A stretch of DNA of 64,000 nt from Phymatolithon calcareum. Its lineage: Eukaryota > Rhodophyta > Florideophyceae > Hapalidiales. Position 1 is the stretch's first letter; each line of letters begins with the position of its first letter. Positions 10,585 to 21,719 of this stretch are shown piece by piece. The notes under the pieces are model-generated. The model searched no databases and was not told where the DNA came from. It saw only the letters and a program-made list of their open reading frames with translations. Location of the stretch: NCBI GenBank assembly GCA_977006965.1, contig OZ345363.1, positions 2,170,001 to 2,234,000 on the forward strand. The letters are read 5' to 3'. A program made the translations under genes and the position numbers.

Positions 10585-12184
10585 AAAAAAGCTGTAGTCA
10601 TTACCTGAACTGAGGACGGTATAATAAGCATTTGAAAGAAACGTAGCGTAGAGGTCCTCCTGAGATACAAAAGGAGCTTTTCGGACTTGGGGACGAGGAA
10701 AGGACCATTGTCGTTATGTCTAAGTTTTCGAGCTTGATCCTGTACAGTGAAAGATCGTGGATGCTTCCATCTCGGCCCACAAGCTGCGTAGAAAATTTTG
10801 ACCAAGGCGCCGTCGTTAAATGTAGCTTGCAAATCTGATGGAGGCAGCGATAACTGTGGTATCCTCTCGGCATTATGCTATTTTCGTAGAATTTGTTATG
10901 CCGACGTAGTTGCAAGACTGCTGATATGGCTAAAGATATTGGCAGAGCAGTCTCGTGCACGAGAGGGAAAAAACGGTGAAAAAGCTATGATTTTTTAAAT
11001 TTCGGCATTTCTATGTGTTGGCGCTCCGAAAGTGGAACATGAAATATTTGATATGTGTCGGCACCGCTGTAATTGGGACAGCGTCAGAAACTTAGAATCG
11101 TATCAGATTTGCCAGCAGTGCAAATGTTTCGAGGAAGCTGTTAATATAGATGAAATGAAATACGCTTTAGCAAGCTTGCCAGAGAATAATGCCGGAGGAA
11201 CAGAGGCGTAAGGGAGACTAGGACTTAAAGACAGAAGTTGCCGAGAAACAATGGCCAATGTAGAGGTCGGCAAGGTACTAGTGAGACAATTGTATTCGGA
11301 CTCAGTTTCAGGACTTATATGCATGGAGGATAAAAAGCAGTGACGTGGCAACCTTATTAGCCGCTGTTATACCCAGAGTAAGCCTTGTATTGATTTTCTT
11401 TGAAGTAGAGGTGAACCATCAGCCTTGGCACGTCGGATGTGTCCTCTTTTCCCTTCAATAAATTATCCCTGGTAGCTTGTTCGATTCTTCAGTTAGGAAT
11501 TACATCCCTTTAGCCCCAATGAAGGCAATTTTCTCACCTTGCCGTGTATGAATCCTTTCTTCTCGCTGCTCCTATTCGAAACTATTCCCTTTTCCACTAT
11601 TTTGAAGGCCTTTATGCGAAGATTCGCTATAACGCCACCACAGGATTGCACTTTTGCATCGATTTGAATTGATTAACAGAACTGCAAAGAGCGTAACAGT
11701 TGAAACTCTTCTTCTTGTAGTCTTATGATTGTTTCTGAGGGCGTTCAATTTAAAAAAACGTAGGTTGTGTTAACTTGATTTCTCATCCTTCGCTTTTGCG
11801 CCGATATCAAGAGTTGTATTAGTTAGCCAGCTGAGCAACATATATCCCTCACTCAGGAGGTGCCTAACCGCGCTGTTTGATTCCCATTACCCAGACGGCA
11901 CTGCGACACCAAATTCTAACCGTTTCCCTGAAAAGACCGCTTTCGAATCGGAGGGTACAAGTAGCGCACCTTTGCTCACCTCAGTAAACTCGAGGATGGA
12001 ATTCACCGCTTTTTCATCACCATCGTCTCGCATCCTGCTCGTCATCCCTAACTCAACCACACAATCATTGCCATGCAGTAATATTTACAGTATCGTATCT
12101 AAAACTAAGGATCTAACATTGAGCACGTGCGTCAAAGACGTTGGGGATTCCCCTGCGTATGGAATGTGTTGGAATGAATAAGAG
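10585..12184. other. No gene seen
   Basis: Frames at 10536-10960 (-) and 11103-11351 (-) have no recognisable motif. Nothing further is supported. Confidence 0.4.
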
Positions 12185-12445
12185 TGATGCATTGAGTACT
12201 AGGTGCATACTTTAGTGTCACGGCCGTGATTGAGCTTGTGGCGCTCCAACGCATTCTGTCTTCATCCAAGATTAGTCCTGAAATTGAATATGAATGTAAG
12301 CGACTAACTAGAGCACTTGTTGGGAGAGAAATACGAATCAAGGATATACTGAATAGCCAAACTACGTTAGCTTAAAAATCGGGCAAAAGCGGCCCTGTTA
12401 CTCTTGAAGAGAGGCCTTGGGAGCTTTTAAAAAAATAGATAAACA
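12185..12445 (+). mobile_element. LINE family A, copy A5 (3' fragment)
   Basis: The plus strand encodes the extreme C-terminus of the family A ORF2 (VIELVALQRI, then ECKRLTRALVGREIRIKDIL, then a TAA). The family 3' UTR follows (CTTGGGAGCTTTTAAAAAAATA). It is a short 5'-truncated copy; no clean duplication was identified. Confidence 0.75.
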
Positions 12446-14130
12446 CATATCCCGAGTAATATTTACTGTCATGATAATGGTTGCCTTCAACATGCTTAGC
12501 GAAACCGTTCCTACCAGCAGAAGTGCCACAAGTAAATATTTCGGCATCATCAAGCCTATTCTATGACGAGCATGAGAGGGTCGTCTTCTTGACTTTCCAA
12601 GCAATGCAGTTGTTCTTCGCAGCAAAAATTTGTCATCATTTCTTTTCTTCTCACATGGCCTTAATCCATATGGTTCAGAATTTACTCCGATTACCCAAGT
12701 GCAAGTTATTGAGATATGAGAGAGATGCATGAAACACCTTCGATTCTTCACGGTAGCTTGATGCATATTTCATCAAAATACCAGAGCGTCAAGTCTCATT
12801 GCCCTCATTCAAAAAGGTGATGTCTTCCTGGCAAGCAAAAGCTGCATTTTTTCTCACAGGATAGATGATCGTACGCAAAGCTGCTCTACATCTGCAGGGC
12901 CTCTAGCATTCTGATCCCTTCCGCTGCACGGGCATGCATAATTTCTGCTGGTTGTGGATAAACGGAAAAGAAACCTAGGTAAAAAATAATACTTTTAGGT
13001 ACTCTAACTGTGAACAGCTTGCCTTAGACATAAGTATTGTTGCCAAGTAACGCAGCAGATGAATTTCTTGGTTTCTGACACTGTTGCCCTTATTTGTACA
13101 TGAAGAGCTTAGCAAGCACTGGAGACATAATCTAATTCAGTGGTGCCAGCAAAAGAAAAAAGAAACACTGTTGCACTTTGAATTAAATAAATTCATACAA
13201 CAGCCGAGACACAGGAATACGGGGTGGTGAAAATTTTCAAATCCGTTACGATCCCGGTAGCGCCGAGGCCAAGTGCATGGGATAGCGGATATAGTGCAGA
13301 CTCTAACAGTATAGCTGGCGTTCGAATTGCGTGCGTTTTTCAAGTTTGTTCCCAATGGAAGCTCCCACATAAAGTACAAAAATGACTCTTTCATTGGACC
13401 ACTACAAACCGAAACGATGGTAAAGCGGTCCATGCCCTTACTGTTGTCGTTTTCTGTTCACGTTTTCAAATTATTAGAAAAAACTAACTTATTTAGTTCT
13501 TACCTCTGCACAAAAATTAAGTGAGAAAAAACTTATTTTTTCCTCTTCCCCTTCTCAAATTCTTGAGAAAATCTATCTTATATTTCTCTCCTCTCCGACG
13601 AATAATGTAGTGATTTACAACTTATAAAATCCTCATCACATCAAAATAAACAATCGAATTTAAGCTTCCAACTTATTTTTCCCGCATCAGGTTTTATAAG
13701 TTGAAGGTTGACCGGGTTTGGAAGATCATCTGGCCAATAGAACGCGTTTTAATGAAAGTGATATGAGCGCTGAAAATGCTCAATTTTAGATGAACTATTA
13801 AATATTTATCGGTCCAAGCTCACATTTACTTTCGTTAGTTACGTGAAAGCGACTCGTGTTTTCTCGCGTCTACAAAAACAAGAGCTTTTCACTCCCCTAA
13901 ACGGTGGTTATTATAATATGATATCCAAAATATTATTTTGCACATAAATCGCCCTTTCTCTTGCGCACTCTGGCTGCAGCGCGAAAGTGGTCCCCTCTAA
14001 GATGAATTTGGCAATCAATATATCGGAAGGTTCCAAAGACATTGGCACCATTTTCTTTTCCATGGAGTACATTTGATAATTTTTCGAACCCCGTATTATG
14101 AAGGCCATTTTGTCCCGGCTGTTACATGGA
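12446..14130. other. No gene seen; AT-rich stretch at 13430-13700
   Basis: No coding feature could be supported. The 13430-13700 stretch is AT-rich with recurring TTCTTACTTAT/CTTATTTTTCC-like words but no clear repeat unit. Confidence 0.4.
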
Positions 14131-14222
14131 TTCATAATTTCGGACCCGGTTTTGAAATTGAGCTTATTGCACTCCAACGCATATTCGAGTCTAAGATGAT
14201 AGACAAAGAAACTGAACATGAA
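14131..14222 (+). mobile_element. LINE family A, fragment A6
   Basis: The frame encodes FEIELIALQRI and then a KETEHEC segment, matching the family A ORF2 C-terminus, and stops abruptly inside it. The junction with piggyBac B sequence is at about 14222/14223, so either this LINE end or the left end of piggyBac B was lost by deletion or recombination. Confidence 0.6.
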
Positions 14223-14435
14223 TGCGATTTTCGTGTCCAAATATGCCTATTCGTTCAGATGATGTAGACAGTTAGCAGTTGCGCTTTCGGATATTATTTC
14301 AAGGTGGATGTCTTCTTAAGCACAGTACCTGGAACCGTTTTTTTCGCTTTCACAAAATCGGCTGAAAAAAAAGATACGGGCAGTTCTACATCGAGCAAAA
14401 CATTCGAATTTGACCCCTAAACGGAGCTTTTCGGC

Positions 14436-14603
14436 ATGCGTGTCCTTTGCGGTTCATCTGTGTACCTAATGAGCTACGATCTGACTATAAGTCATAGCGG
14501 CCTGGATGGGAAATGTGTTTTCATGATGAGAGGAGCTTTGGCAGACCACGAGAGAGCCATGTATGCTCTTAGTGCCTTCAAAACAGAGCATTCACGATCC
14601 GTC
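14436..14603 (+). pseudogene. piggyBac-associated second ORF, copy B, first half
   Basis: The frame runs MRVLCGSSVYLMSYDLT and continues through a segment containing LADHERAMYAL to TEHSRSV, where LINE D1 interrupts it. It resumes at 21211 with AIQIGMYLMKAVADGGMGG. The matching frame in copy A (20122-20751, minus) differs mainly by single residues. I do not recognise the protein family. It lies opposite and convergent to the transposase gene, so it could be an accessory gene of the element. Confidence 0.55.
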
Positions 14604-14710
14604 TCAGGCAAAACACTAACGAAAGTCAAAGAAGGGGATATTTGATGATTTTATTTTTGAGAGCTCCCAAAGCCTCACCTTGGAGTAACGGGGCAGCTCT
14701 TGCATAATCT

Positions 14711-17700
14711 CTACGCTATAGTCATCTGGCTGCTCAAAACGTTCTTGATTCGTACTTCTCTCCCAACAAGAGCTCCGGTAAGTCTCTTGCACTCAAACTC
14801 AATTTCTGTACTCATCTTCGATGACGCTAGAGTACGTTGTAAGGCGACTAGTTCGACCACCGCGGTAATCCCACAGTACGCACCCAACACTGATTTCCTC
14901 CAAAGGGGTGCTCGGTTGAATGTCAACCTTAGGCACCTTAAACGTGTTGTTCTTTCTCCTATGTAAAGGATCCCTGGTAGCTTGCCTTCAATAGGAATCT
15001 TCATTGACCTGCCTTCTTCTTCCTTTTCCCATACCTTAATTGTTTCTTCTCTCCTCCTCTTCTTCGTAACAGATCCCTCCTGGGCTTTCTGAAGGGCTTG
15101 TCGCAAGTCTTCATACATCTTGAGATATTCAATATCCTTCATTGCTTCCTTTACGTCCTCATCTCTTCCAACGTACTCTTCTGTTTCTTCAAGGCGCTTT
15201 TTGTGCCTTACCAGGCTTAATGCAAACCTTTCTGCTTGATGACGTCTCCTCATCTTTGGTGGTCCCAGTCGGCACAGAACTCGCATTCGGTCCCGGCGGT
15301 GTTCGGCATACTTTCCGAAAACATTCTTGTAGAACAAGCCCTCTGCCGACTCGATTGCCGAGAGCAATCGATTTGTCATTGGAGTAACGTGTAACGCATA
15401 CTCCCATTTCGGGATGATTAGCGACTTAAAGATCCTGATGCATGTCTCCGGTTTGAATCCTCGAACATTCACTCCAAGCTCCCGAAGCTTATGTATGCAT
15501 CCTGCAGCATTTCGAACTCTTGCTAAGGTCGTGTCATCCGTAACACCCTTGTTATTCATGCTTACCCCAAGATACGAGAGTCTCCAGGCTTGATATAGTT
15601 CTCGTCCCGCCAAGTAAAACGTGTGCTTCTGAAGTCCTTTGTACTTAAGAACTTCGCTTTTTCCTGGTTTTGTGTTCCATTTCATGCCATTTTCGCTTGC
15701 CCAACTGGCCGCTATATCAAGAAGTTTCTGCATTCCTCGTCCTGTCTTCGCTTGAAGCTGAACATCATCTGCGAACAATTGCGCAGGGCTTTCTGAAACG
15801 TTCCTGTCTGTCTTGGAGACCGCTTCTGCGAATGTGTCCATGAATATATTGTAAAGGCATGGACTAAGCGGGGAACCTTGAGGTACTCCTCGGTCGATGA
15901 TACACCACGTTTCTGTCTCGTCTCCAGCTGATGTGACCCACGATGGTTTTAACAGGTACGCAACCATCCTTGTTATCTCTTGAGGAAGTTTCTCCGTCAG
16001 CCTCTTCATGAGGATATCCCTGGGCACACTATCGTATGCCGCGGATAGGTCAAGAACTGCCATGAACGGATGGCCCTTCATTCAACTTTTTGCCCGGAGT
16101 ATAGCGAGATAAGTGCTTCTGTCTTTCCGAAAACCCAGCTGAACCTTATTGAAGCGATAGTTCTCGCGTATGTATGCATCTAGAGCTGAGTCGATGATTT
16201 TCCTGGCTTGACTTAAAAGAGATATGGGCCTGTAGTTTGCTGCTACATGAGCTGGGCCTTTCTTGTATAAGGGAATCAGAGTTGCTTGGCGCCATGCCCG
16301 AGGAAGACATTTGAGTCTCCCGCATGTTTCCCATAATGCTAGCATTATTTCGAGCCCCGCTTCTTTGTTCGCGTGCAACATTTCGACCGCAATTCCGTCT
16401 GGACCTACCGCCTTCCCCTTCGGTGCTCTGTTGAATGTTCTTGCGATGTGCCGCTTCATTGCCCTATTGAGTGCAAACGTACGCAACGGCATATTCCAGT
16501 CTTCTTCCGCCTTACAAACACTTGAGATGTATGCTGAGAAATTTGCTTGGGTGCACAGGAGCCCCGAGAGCTTTGTTTGTTCCTTTCCTCCGTGATTTTG
16601 ATTTCATGATCTTGCTTGTGGTGTTCGCCGCCTCGCTCGGCCCCATTTTCTCAACCTCATGAAGATATCTTTCAAATTGGTCGCATTTGGCTTTTCTCAC
16701 CTTCTTCTTTAACAGCATTTTCACCTCTCAGAGGGCTTCTTTGTCACTTTCGAGGCCTGTTCTCCTGTAAGTCTTAAAATGCCGGGTTCGTTTCTTGGCC
16801 AGATTGTCGAGCTCCTTGTTCCAAAAACTTTTAAATCTCGGAGGCCTCGGCTTAGACGATTTCCACGGCTCCTTCAGCTTTTTCAGAAAAAGTTCATACC
16901 AGTTGTTCAACTCCCGTTTGTCAGTACAGGTATGCAGCTGCTCTATCATGCCCGGTACTCATTTCGACATTTCTTCTCTGGCCTTGGTTGTTCTCGTTAG
17001 GCTTCGCCTGGCAGTTTTTGAGATAACCTTCTTTGTTCGCTGGGTTATAATCCTGTAGTTCAGTACCCTCATTGCTACAGGAATGTGTTCTGTGACACCC
17101 TCCCACATGCCGTTTAACAGTTCGGGTACCTCTCCTTCTAAGGACTTCGTCATGAAGATATCGATGTTGCTCTTGCCATGGTTGGATACAAATGTTGGTC
17201 TTGTTGTCGTCCTTATTCTCCAGTTGAATTTTGCGGCCCACGAAACAATCTTGTTCCCTCTCCAGTTTCCTGTGCGGTCCCAGTGCCTATGCCTTGCGTT
17301 AAGGTCACCCATGATTATCGCCTTCCCCCTGCAATGACGGTGGATGAATTCCAAGCACTTGTCGTACTCCTCTCGACTCGCAAGAGGAGATATGTATGCA
17401 ACCGACACTGCAATGTCCATCACATTTGCAACCACGACTTGGAATGCTTTTGTAGCCATCTTACCCAGCACTTTGGTTGGAGTACCAGCCTTAGTAATTA
17501 AAGCTACACCTCCTCGTGGTCGTTCTCGAGGGCCCTGCGGACGGGTAGAACAAATTTGGTCGAAATTCACCCTGATCGCTGTGTCTTCTTTTTGAAAAGT
17601 CTCCGTGAGACCAAGGACTTGCACATGGTGTTTTGCCATGATTTGGTCAACCATTTTGGGCGTCTCTGCTGATCCGCCCACGTTAAAAGTGGAGAATATT

Positions 17701-17720
17701 ATTCTGTTTCCCAGGATCAT
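14711..17720 (-). pseudogene. LINE A1 ORF2: endonuclease and reverse transcriptase, broken
   Basis: The endonuclease part (17720-16959) has STFNVGG, TETF, MGDLNARHRHWD and SNIDIFM motifs; the usual SDH-x-P site reads TEHIPV. A linker follows, then RT with the block ATLIPLYKKGPAHVAANYRP (fingers), LDLSAAYDSVPRD (A), RGVPQGSPLSP (B) and QLFADDVQLQA (C, FADD). The C-terminal domain ends in RIKNVLSSQMTIA. TGA stops at 16959-16961, 16728-16730 and 16082-16084 plus one frameshift between 16512 and 16492 inactivate it. It starts overlapping the ORF1 stop (ATGA, 17717-17720). The protein would nick target DNA and copy its RNA at the nick. Confidence 0.88.
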
Positions 17721-18625
17721 GATTCCACACTTTCTTCAGCGTCCACGTGCGATGCTGGTATGGGGTTCGAATTATTAGTGGCTCTGAGCTTGGCGTCGTG
17801 CTCTTCTGTTTCGCAATCTTTGGGTGTCGATTCGCTCGTTGTACTCCCTTCAGGGGTCATGTCATCTTCCCTGTTTTTGGTGCGCGGGCTTAAGGTCTTT
17901 GGGGCTTGATTTGGCCCTTCAGTGTTGTTACCAGTTGCAATAATGTCGCTACCCGCCTCAAGTTCGGAGCTCTTCGATTTTTGCACTTCTGTGCGGTTTT
18001 TCGAAAATTCTGCGCTTTCATTGCATGCTGACATACTTCTCAATTCGCTTTCAAATTGCTTGTCGACGCCCGCTTGTGTCTCTGCACGCGCTTTTCTCTC
18101 GAGTGCTTCTATTTCTTCTTCTGCCTTCTTCTGGTTTTCTCTGTACCAGTTTCGTGTTTGGAAATCAGCCGTGTATCCTGCGCATTTCTTCATCCTCTTT
18201 CTTATAGCCCATAGATTCTTGATTATACGATCATCCCCTGAAACCAGTTTCTTCTTCGACACCGAGTCCTTGAATACATTGTACTCTTTGTCTAGCCTTA
18301 GGCCCGCTGCTTTCATTGTCGCTATGACTCTGTCACAGTAGTACTTGCTGGACAGTATTTCCAGCCTGAATTTTCCGATGAACGATAGTCCCTGAACTGC
18401 CCTTGAAGGAAGCATTTGGGTCATCTCATTGTACAGTTCGACATCGTCCATTCTTTCCAGTCCTGTGAAGTAGAGTGGAACTACCTCACTGGACCGGGTG
18501 TTCCGTATATTTCCCCTAATTGCTCTTGAGAACTTGATTACTCGCGAACTGATATGGCTCCCGAAGTGCGCCGGAGTCGGGCGTTCGAGCGCCGCGACTG
18601 CAGCATACGACATTGGCGCAGCCAT
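17717..18625 (-). CDS. LINE A1 ORF1 (nucleic-acid-binding protein, about 302 aa)
   Basis: I start it at the ATG giving MAAPMSYAAVAALERP, because SYAAVA lies near the N-terminus of many LINE ORF1 proteins; the frame stays open to 18720. A central region is rich in basic and aromatic residues (IIKNLWAIRKRMKKC, NWYRENQKKAEEEIEAL), suggesting a coiled coil. The C-terminal third is acidic and Ser/Thr-rich. No CCHC zinc knuckles are visible. It ends in TGA overlapping the ORF2 ATG. A related C-terminal half occurs in LINE D3 (39885-40382). ORF1 proteins bind LINE RNA; that role here is by family analogy. Confidence 0.65.
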   Translation of the reverse strand: MAAPMSYAAVAALERPTPAHFGSHISSRVIKFSRAIRGNIRNTRSSEVVPLYFTGLERMDDVELYNEMTQMLPSRAVQGLSFIGKFRLEILSSKYYCDRVIATMKAAGLRLDKEYNVFKDSVSKKKLVSGDDRIIKNLWAIRKRMKKCAGYTADFQTRNWYRENQKKAEEEIEALERKARAETQAGVDKQFESELRSMSACNESAEFSKNRTEVQKSKSSELEAGSDIIATGNNTEGPNQAPKTLSPRTKNREDDMTPEGSTTSESTPKDCETEEHDAKLRATNNSNPIPASHVDAEESVES

Positions 18626-18720
18626 CGGAGCCAGATCTGGCTCCTTTTGAGTAGCCGGTACAGTATTGCTACCTGCATTATTCTCTTCCTCTTGTGTCGT
18701 ACGGGGTGGCGTGGCCACTG

Positions 18721-19589
18721 AAGTCAAAGAAGTGTCATACCTTGGAATCTCACTGAGCAGTCAGGGGGTAACCGAGACAAGAATGCTCGAGCGCATCCGG
18801 AACGCTAAGATCGCTGTGTATCAGTTAAGACCCCTTGGTGTCTCCAGGCGCGGTATTAACGCGCTTAAAGCAATCAAGGTATACAAGGCACTGATACAGC
18901 CAAGATGGGAGTATGCCATGCATCTTACACCTTGGACGCAGAGAATCCAGACAGCTATTGAAGAGGTAGAGAGGACCTTTTTCTCTCAAGTCCTTGGACC
19001 AATCGCGAAAAACCGGTCTGCAAGACTTCGTCTTCTCTGTCGCATCCAAGCAGCTGAAGACAGGAGAATGGTTTTAGCGCTCAAAATGCTCGTGAGAGCT
19101 AAGACAAAAAAAGAGAGCCTACTGGCCGTCCCAAAGGATTGCAGAGACGTGGATGAATTGCAATGGGTGTGTCGGGACATGGCAGCAATGCTAAGGCATG
19201 AGCAGTTCGAGAAGGCCTTGGAGTATCTTAAGCAAGGAATGCCGGCAGGATCCCTGAAAGCATCACTCTTCAATGATGAAGGTGAGTCTTTGGAATCAAG
19301 CAGAAAGAGAAAGATACCGTACGATATAGTCGGAGCAATTCCAGTGATTTTAAGGCTTCCGAAAGTACGTCATCGTCAATTGGCGGTGAAGTGGGCGTTT
19401 GGGAGATTTCCCCCACTGAGCACGACACTACTAGAAGACAAATTTGGCGAAATCATATCAAGGCTATTGCACACGGTTGAAACGTCTTTGGCGAGATACC
19501 AGCTGACTGGAGAAGAGACCAAGAAGACCGAAGAAGCACTGGACCAGCTACTCTTCTTTACCAGTGCCTTTTACGAGGACATGGAATAG
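18721..19589 (+). pseudogene. LINE D1 ORF2 C-terminal region
   Basis: The frame is intact from VKEVSYLGISLSSQGVTETR to FYEDME and TAA, but the endonuclease and catalytic RT motifs are absent because the copy is 5'-truncated. It includes the family D thumb and C-terminal markers ALIQPRWEYAMHLTPW, ARLRLLCRI, SRKRKIPYD and HRQLAVKWAFGRFPPLS. The same stretch in D3 (29870-30832) is clearly homologous. It is a dead fragment without its own start codon. Confidence 0.85.
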
Positions 19590-19654
19590 AAAAACAAAGG
19601 ATAAGAATTGCGAGCTCGAATCGCCGCTGAGCGCATAGAGGACTCTAAGCTTTT

Positions 19655-19675
19655 CCCACATCCGTCCGATGTGGG
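19655..19675 (+). other. 3' UTR hairpin of LINE D1
   Basis: CCCACATC, a five-base loop, then GATGTGGG form a perfect 8-bp stem, between AAGCTTTT and TTTTTGCAGCTAGGGC. The same hairpin is at 26025-26045 in D2. D3 (29771-29810, minus) and D4 (about 7345-7385, minus) keep the flanking words but have different, imperfect stems. A structured 3' end is commonly the site bound by a LINE's own RT; that role is inferred. Confidence 0.65.
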
Positions 19676-20020
19676 TTTTTGCAGCTAGGGCCACGAAATA
19701 CAAGATTGCGGAAGAAGCATATATGAATGTTATACTATGCTACAAGGCTGTAGCAACTGAAACGCATCTCCCTTACAGTCTAAAGAGTGTTACTGAGAGC
19801 GATTAACCCTCTCGTACTGCACATCCTTTTCTGGACAAATCTGTCCTGTTTGGGTCATTCTTATTTTTTGGATACTTCTTGAAGATTTTATTGTTAAAAT
19901 AATTCAATTATAGTCCATTTCGGATCCTAAAATCCACCTTTCGGAGTATTGACCGCTGTTATTGAACCCCAGCACCATTTTAATCTACGTTCGTCGTGTC
20001 ATTAGGGTCTTAGGAATGTT

Positions 20021-20235
20021 ATGTGTGCAGTTTTTCAGGGCATGAGTGAGTTTTGTTCGGTCTATAATGTAGAGAGTGACGTACACAGGAAGGAAGAAGT
20101 TCAGAAGCTTTACCATCAGAATCACAGAGAGCGCATATATTTTGACATCGTAAAGTTCTCGGATTGGACGTCCGCTGCAAGGGAAGCACAAAGATGGATA
20201 GCTCGGAAGAGCCCCCGTGCTCCTTCGTTGTGCAG
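20021..20235 (+). pseudogene. piggyBac transposase exon 1 remnant (copy A)
   Basis: The frame MCAVFQGMSEFC...VQKLYHQNHR...DWTSAAREAQRW matches 22890-22677 on the minus strand of copy B residue by residue with scattered substitutions. Both end at CAG followed by GTATGA or GTAGGA, a good 5' splice site. In copy A the downstream exon is deleted. Confidence 0.55.
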
Positions 20236-20751
20236 GTATGAGCGGGTCGCATGCCCTGATTGTAGGGCACCTTCATGGAAGTTGGAATCTTGATAGTTGT
20301 ACGCTCGTAGAGCACTATTGATCTCCGGTGATATCCCGTTGCGCGATCCTTCATCTACCCGGCGAGCATAACCCATGCGACGAGCTAGTATGTACCGCCA
20401 ATGACAGCGGTACACATCAGAACTGTACCTTCCTATCGAATTCATGGAGCTCTCTCTCCAGACCACCTTCTGCGATAAGTATTCCTCTGCTCCATGATAT
20501 GACTCTAGTTTTTCTGGGTTGAGAAGCGTCAAGAGCAAAACAAAGTCCTCAATTGATCCTCCCATTCCTCCATCTGCGACTGCCTTCATGATATACATTC
20601 CTATTTGCATGGCGACTGATCGTGAATGCTCTGTTTTGAAGGCCCTAAGAGCATACATCATGTCTCTCTCGTGGTCTGCCAAAGCTCCTTTCATCATGAA
20701 AACACATTTCCCATCCAGGCCGCAATGACTTATAGTCAAATCGTAGCTCAT
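20122..20751 (-). CDS. piggyBac-associated second ORF, copy A (about 209 aa)
   Basis: From the ATG giving MSYDLTISHCGLDGK the frame is open through a segment with MKAVADGGMGGSIEDFVLL and SSMNSIGRYSSDVYRC to a stop at 20122. Copy B keeps the first 120 or so residues with few changes, then has a 106-bp deletion. No transmembrane segment, signal peptide or known catalytic motif was recognised. The part beyond about residue 165 overlaps the opposite-strand exon remnant and may not be coding. Function unknown; conservation between two copies in an element that otherwise decays is the main reason to list it. Confidence 0.45.
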   Translation of the reverse strand: MSYDLTISHCGLDGKCVFMMKGALADHERDMMYALRAFKTEHSRSVAMQIGMYIMKAVADGGMGGSIEDFVLLLTLLNPEKLESYHGAEEYLSQKVVWRESSMNSIGRYSSDVYRCHWRYILARRMGYARRVDEGSRNGISPEINSALRAYNYQDSNFHEGALQSGHATRSYLHNEGARGLFRAIHLCASLAADVQSENFTMSKYMRSL

Positions 20752-21210
20752 TAGGTACACAGATGAACCGCAAAGGACACGCAGGCCGAAAAGCTCAGTT
20801 TAGGGGCCAAATTCGAATGTTTTGCTCGATGTAGAACTGCCCGCATCTTTTTTTTTCCAGCCGATTTTCTGAAAACGAAAAAAAGGGTCCAGGTACTGTG
20901 CTTAATAAGACATCCACCTTGAAATAATATCCGAACGCGCAACGGCTTACTGTCTACATCATCTGAACGAATAGGCATATTTGGACACGAAAATCGCGGC
21001 TTTGCTTGTAGCTTCGCGTACCCCGCGCGAACTCACCCCAAACTTGTTCAGTACGAGCGCATACACATGGCGAAGGACAGGAAATACTCTATGACGTGTT
21101 TCGATGCGCGTGGGCCTTGCAAAAGAATTATTTTACTGTGTCCCAATAAACCTCAATTGTAGCAGTACGAGGGGGTTAATAAATACTACTAAAAAAATTC
21201 ACGATCCGTC

Positions 21211-21458
21211 GCCATTCAGATAGGAATGTATCTTATGAAGGCAGTCGCAGATGGAGGAATGGGAGGATCAATTGAGGACTTTGTTTTGCTCTTGACACTT
21301 CTCAGCCCAGAAAAACGAGAGTCGTATCATGGAGCAGAGGAATACGTATCGCAGAAGGTGGTCTGGAGAGAGAGCTCCATGAATTCGACTGAAAGGTATA
21401 TTTCCGATGTGTACCGCTGTACAAGCGTACAACTGGCAAGATTCCAACTTCCATGAGT
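21211..21458 (+). pseudogene. piggyBac-associated second ORF, copy B, second half
   Basis: This resumes the frame of 14436-14603 directly after the LINE D1 duplication. It runs to SDVYRC, where about 106 bp present in copy A is missing, then ends at ARFQLP and a stop. Confidence 0.55.
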
Positions 21459-21719
21459 CTTAGATAGTGGACAATGCGATACTGCGCACTCTTGACAAAT
21501 CAGAGATAGAAAAAAGTCCATAGTCTGGGTCTTTATTGGTGTCTAGTGCCTTTCCTCCGCGGCATGTAGGCTATAGCAGCTTCCCAAATCCCCGAAACAT
21601 AGAGGTGTCCTACAATCAAGGCATGCGTACCGTGTTCTGCATCTGCATCCAGGAAATGAACAATAGGGCCGCACGGGTAATCCATCAACGTTATCAACCT
21701 TGGCAAGCTGATGAACACC

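Larger units (their letters stand above)
14635..18720 (-). mobile_element. LINE family A, copy A1 (4.1 kb, nearly full length)
   Basis: A1 is flanked by the 12-bp duplication AAGTCAAAGAAG (14623-14634 and 18721-18732) inside LINE D1. It contains ORF1, an APE-type endonuclease and a reverse transcriptase, with no RNase H seen. The 3' end reads AATAAAATCATCAAATATCC and further Cs on the minus strand. The ORF1 frame is open to the very 5' edge, so a modest 5' truncation is possible. Confidence 0.9.
19807..21175 (-). mobile_element. piggyBac copy A, non-autonomous (1369 bp)
   Basis: TTAA flanks both ends (19803-19806 and 21176-21179). The termini are CCCTCTCGTACTGCAC at the left and CCCCCTCGTACTGCTAC at the right (as reverse complement), a shared inverted repeat of about 14 bp. 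It lies inside the 3' tail of LINE D1 at a TTAA that is intact in D2. It lacks the transposase segment present in copy B and keeps the second ORF and a first-exon-like segment, so it is a deletion derivative mobilised in trans. Confidence 0.88.
14604..21197 (+). mobile_element. LINE family D, copy D1, split by LINE A1 and piggyBac A
   Basis: D1 consists of 14604-14634, 18733-19806 and 21176-21197, interrupted first by A1 and then by piggyBac A. It is flanked by TTCACGATCCGTC on both sides and ends in an A7 run. The 5' end is truncated inside ORF2 (first residues SGKTLTKVKE). Its 3' 460 bp is almost identical to copy D2 at 25725-26192. D2 also shows the empty piggyBac target (GAGAGCGTTTAATAAATAC), where D1 has TTAA, then the piggyBac, then TTAA. 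Confidence 0.88.

Noticed and set aside
14604-14650. A gene fusing the piggyBac second ORF to SGKTLTKVKE
   Set aside because: It is only a read-through from piggyBac B into inserted LINE D1 at the duplication.
17922-18341. Plus-strand frame of 139 residues with hydrophobic character
   Set aside because: Antisense to LINE A1 ORF1, whose frame is longer and matches LINE D3.
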